From Oncomelania hupensis (taxonomy: Eukaryota; Mollusca; Gastropoda; Littorinimorpha; Pomatiopsidae): a stretch of 64,000 nt of DNA. The stretch spans positions 7,361,484-7,425,483 of the forward strand of contig CM072512.1 of NCBI GenBank assembly GCA_036898135.1, read 5' to 3'. Made by a program: the position numbers and the translations under genes. Below, piece after piece: positions 63,661 through 64,000 of this stretch (position 1 is its first letter; every line of letters starts with the position of its first letter). Below the pieces are notes generated by a model, which was not told the DNA's origin, made no database searches, and was given only the letters and a program-made list of their open reading frames with translations.

Positions 63661-64000
63661 TAAGGCACACTCAGTCTCAAAATTACAGTATTCACATTAA
63701 AACCTGGAAATTTGTACCACAATTCTTGGTTGTGCACAGGAGTGCAGAAAGCACTGTATAGTCTATTTGACAAATTTGACTACCTAATAATAATAATAAC
63801 AATAATGGATGCTATATAATGGAGCTTGCAGCAATATAGAACAAAATGTAGCATTAATACAATCATGCAAATATCTAACCTAAAACTTGAAGCTGATGGC
63901 TAAATTGATATGAATACATAATATGTATATGTGTATATATAGATATATATATATATAGAACAATGCTTTCAATGCTTTAATTTTGGATTAGAGCAAAATA

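Overview
The window looks like nuclear genomic DNA of a marine invertebrate, most likely a mollusc (probably a gastropod). The exons are short and GC-richer, the introns are long and AT-rich and obey GT..AG, and the space between is packed with microsatellites, minisatellites, SINEs, LINEs and TIR elements. The species call is inference; no database search could be run.

Layout. Positions 3-1697 (+) are the open 3' coding end of a basic, proline-motif-containing protein that I do not recognise. Positions 5239-9282 (+) hold three exons encoding the coiled-coil and GST-like parts of AIMP2, a scaffold of the multi-tRNA-synthetase complex; its first exon was not found. About 9.9-20.7 kb is a repeat-rich interval between two convergent genes. 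Positions 20746-63182 (-) hold an IKK-alpha/beta-type I-kappa-B kinase gene. I could assemble 19 coding exons with consistent splice phases into a predicted 1004-residue protein: kinase domain, ubiquitin-like domain, helical scaffold, then a long Ser/Gln-rich tail where the vertebrate NEMO-binding motif would be expected.

The introns are an unusually readable fossil record of transposition. Read directly from the sequence are: two LINE insertions with 5' inversions of twin-priming geometry (33636-36001, inside a 49-bp minisatellite with a 12-bp target duplication; and 52563-55915, whose uninverted order is shown by a sister copy at 39335-42003); a tRNA-derived SINE family with six copies; a roughly 580-bp non-autonomous retroelement with repeated 5' truncation and clear target duplications; several TIR elements with 6-bp target duplications, two of them with hAT-like transposase C-termini; two TTAA-flanked piggyBac-like remnants; a small MITE family with 4-bp duplications; a 647-bp solo LTR nested inside an older LTR of the same family; a 5S-rRNA-derived SINE; a near-perfect 109-bp hairpin element inserted into a LINE; and a 32-bp minisatellite that seems to have grown out of a SINE tail.

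The two recognised genes act in separate processes (translation scaffold; NF-kappa-B signalling) and I see no evidence that they work together. I found no operon, CRISPR array or clearly intact tRNA gene.
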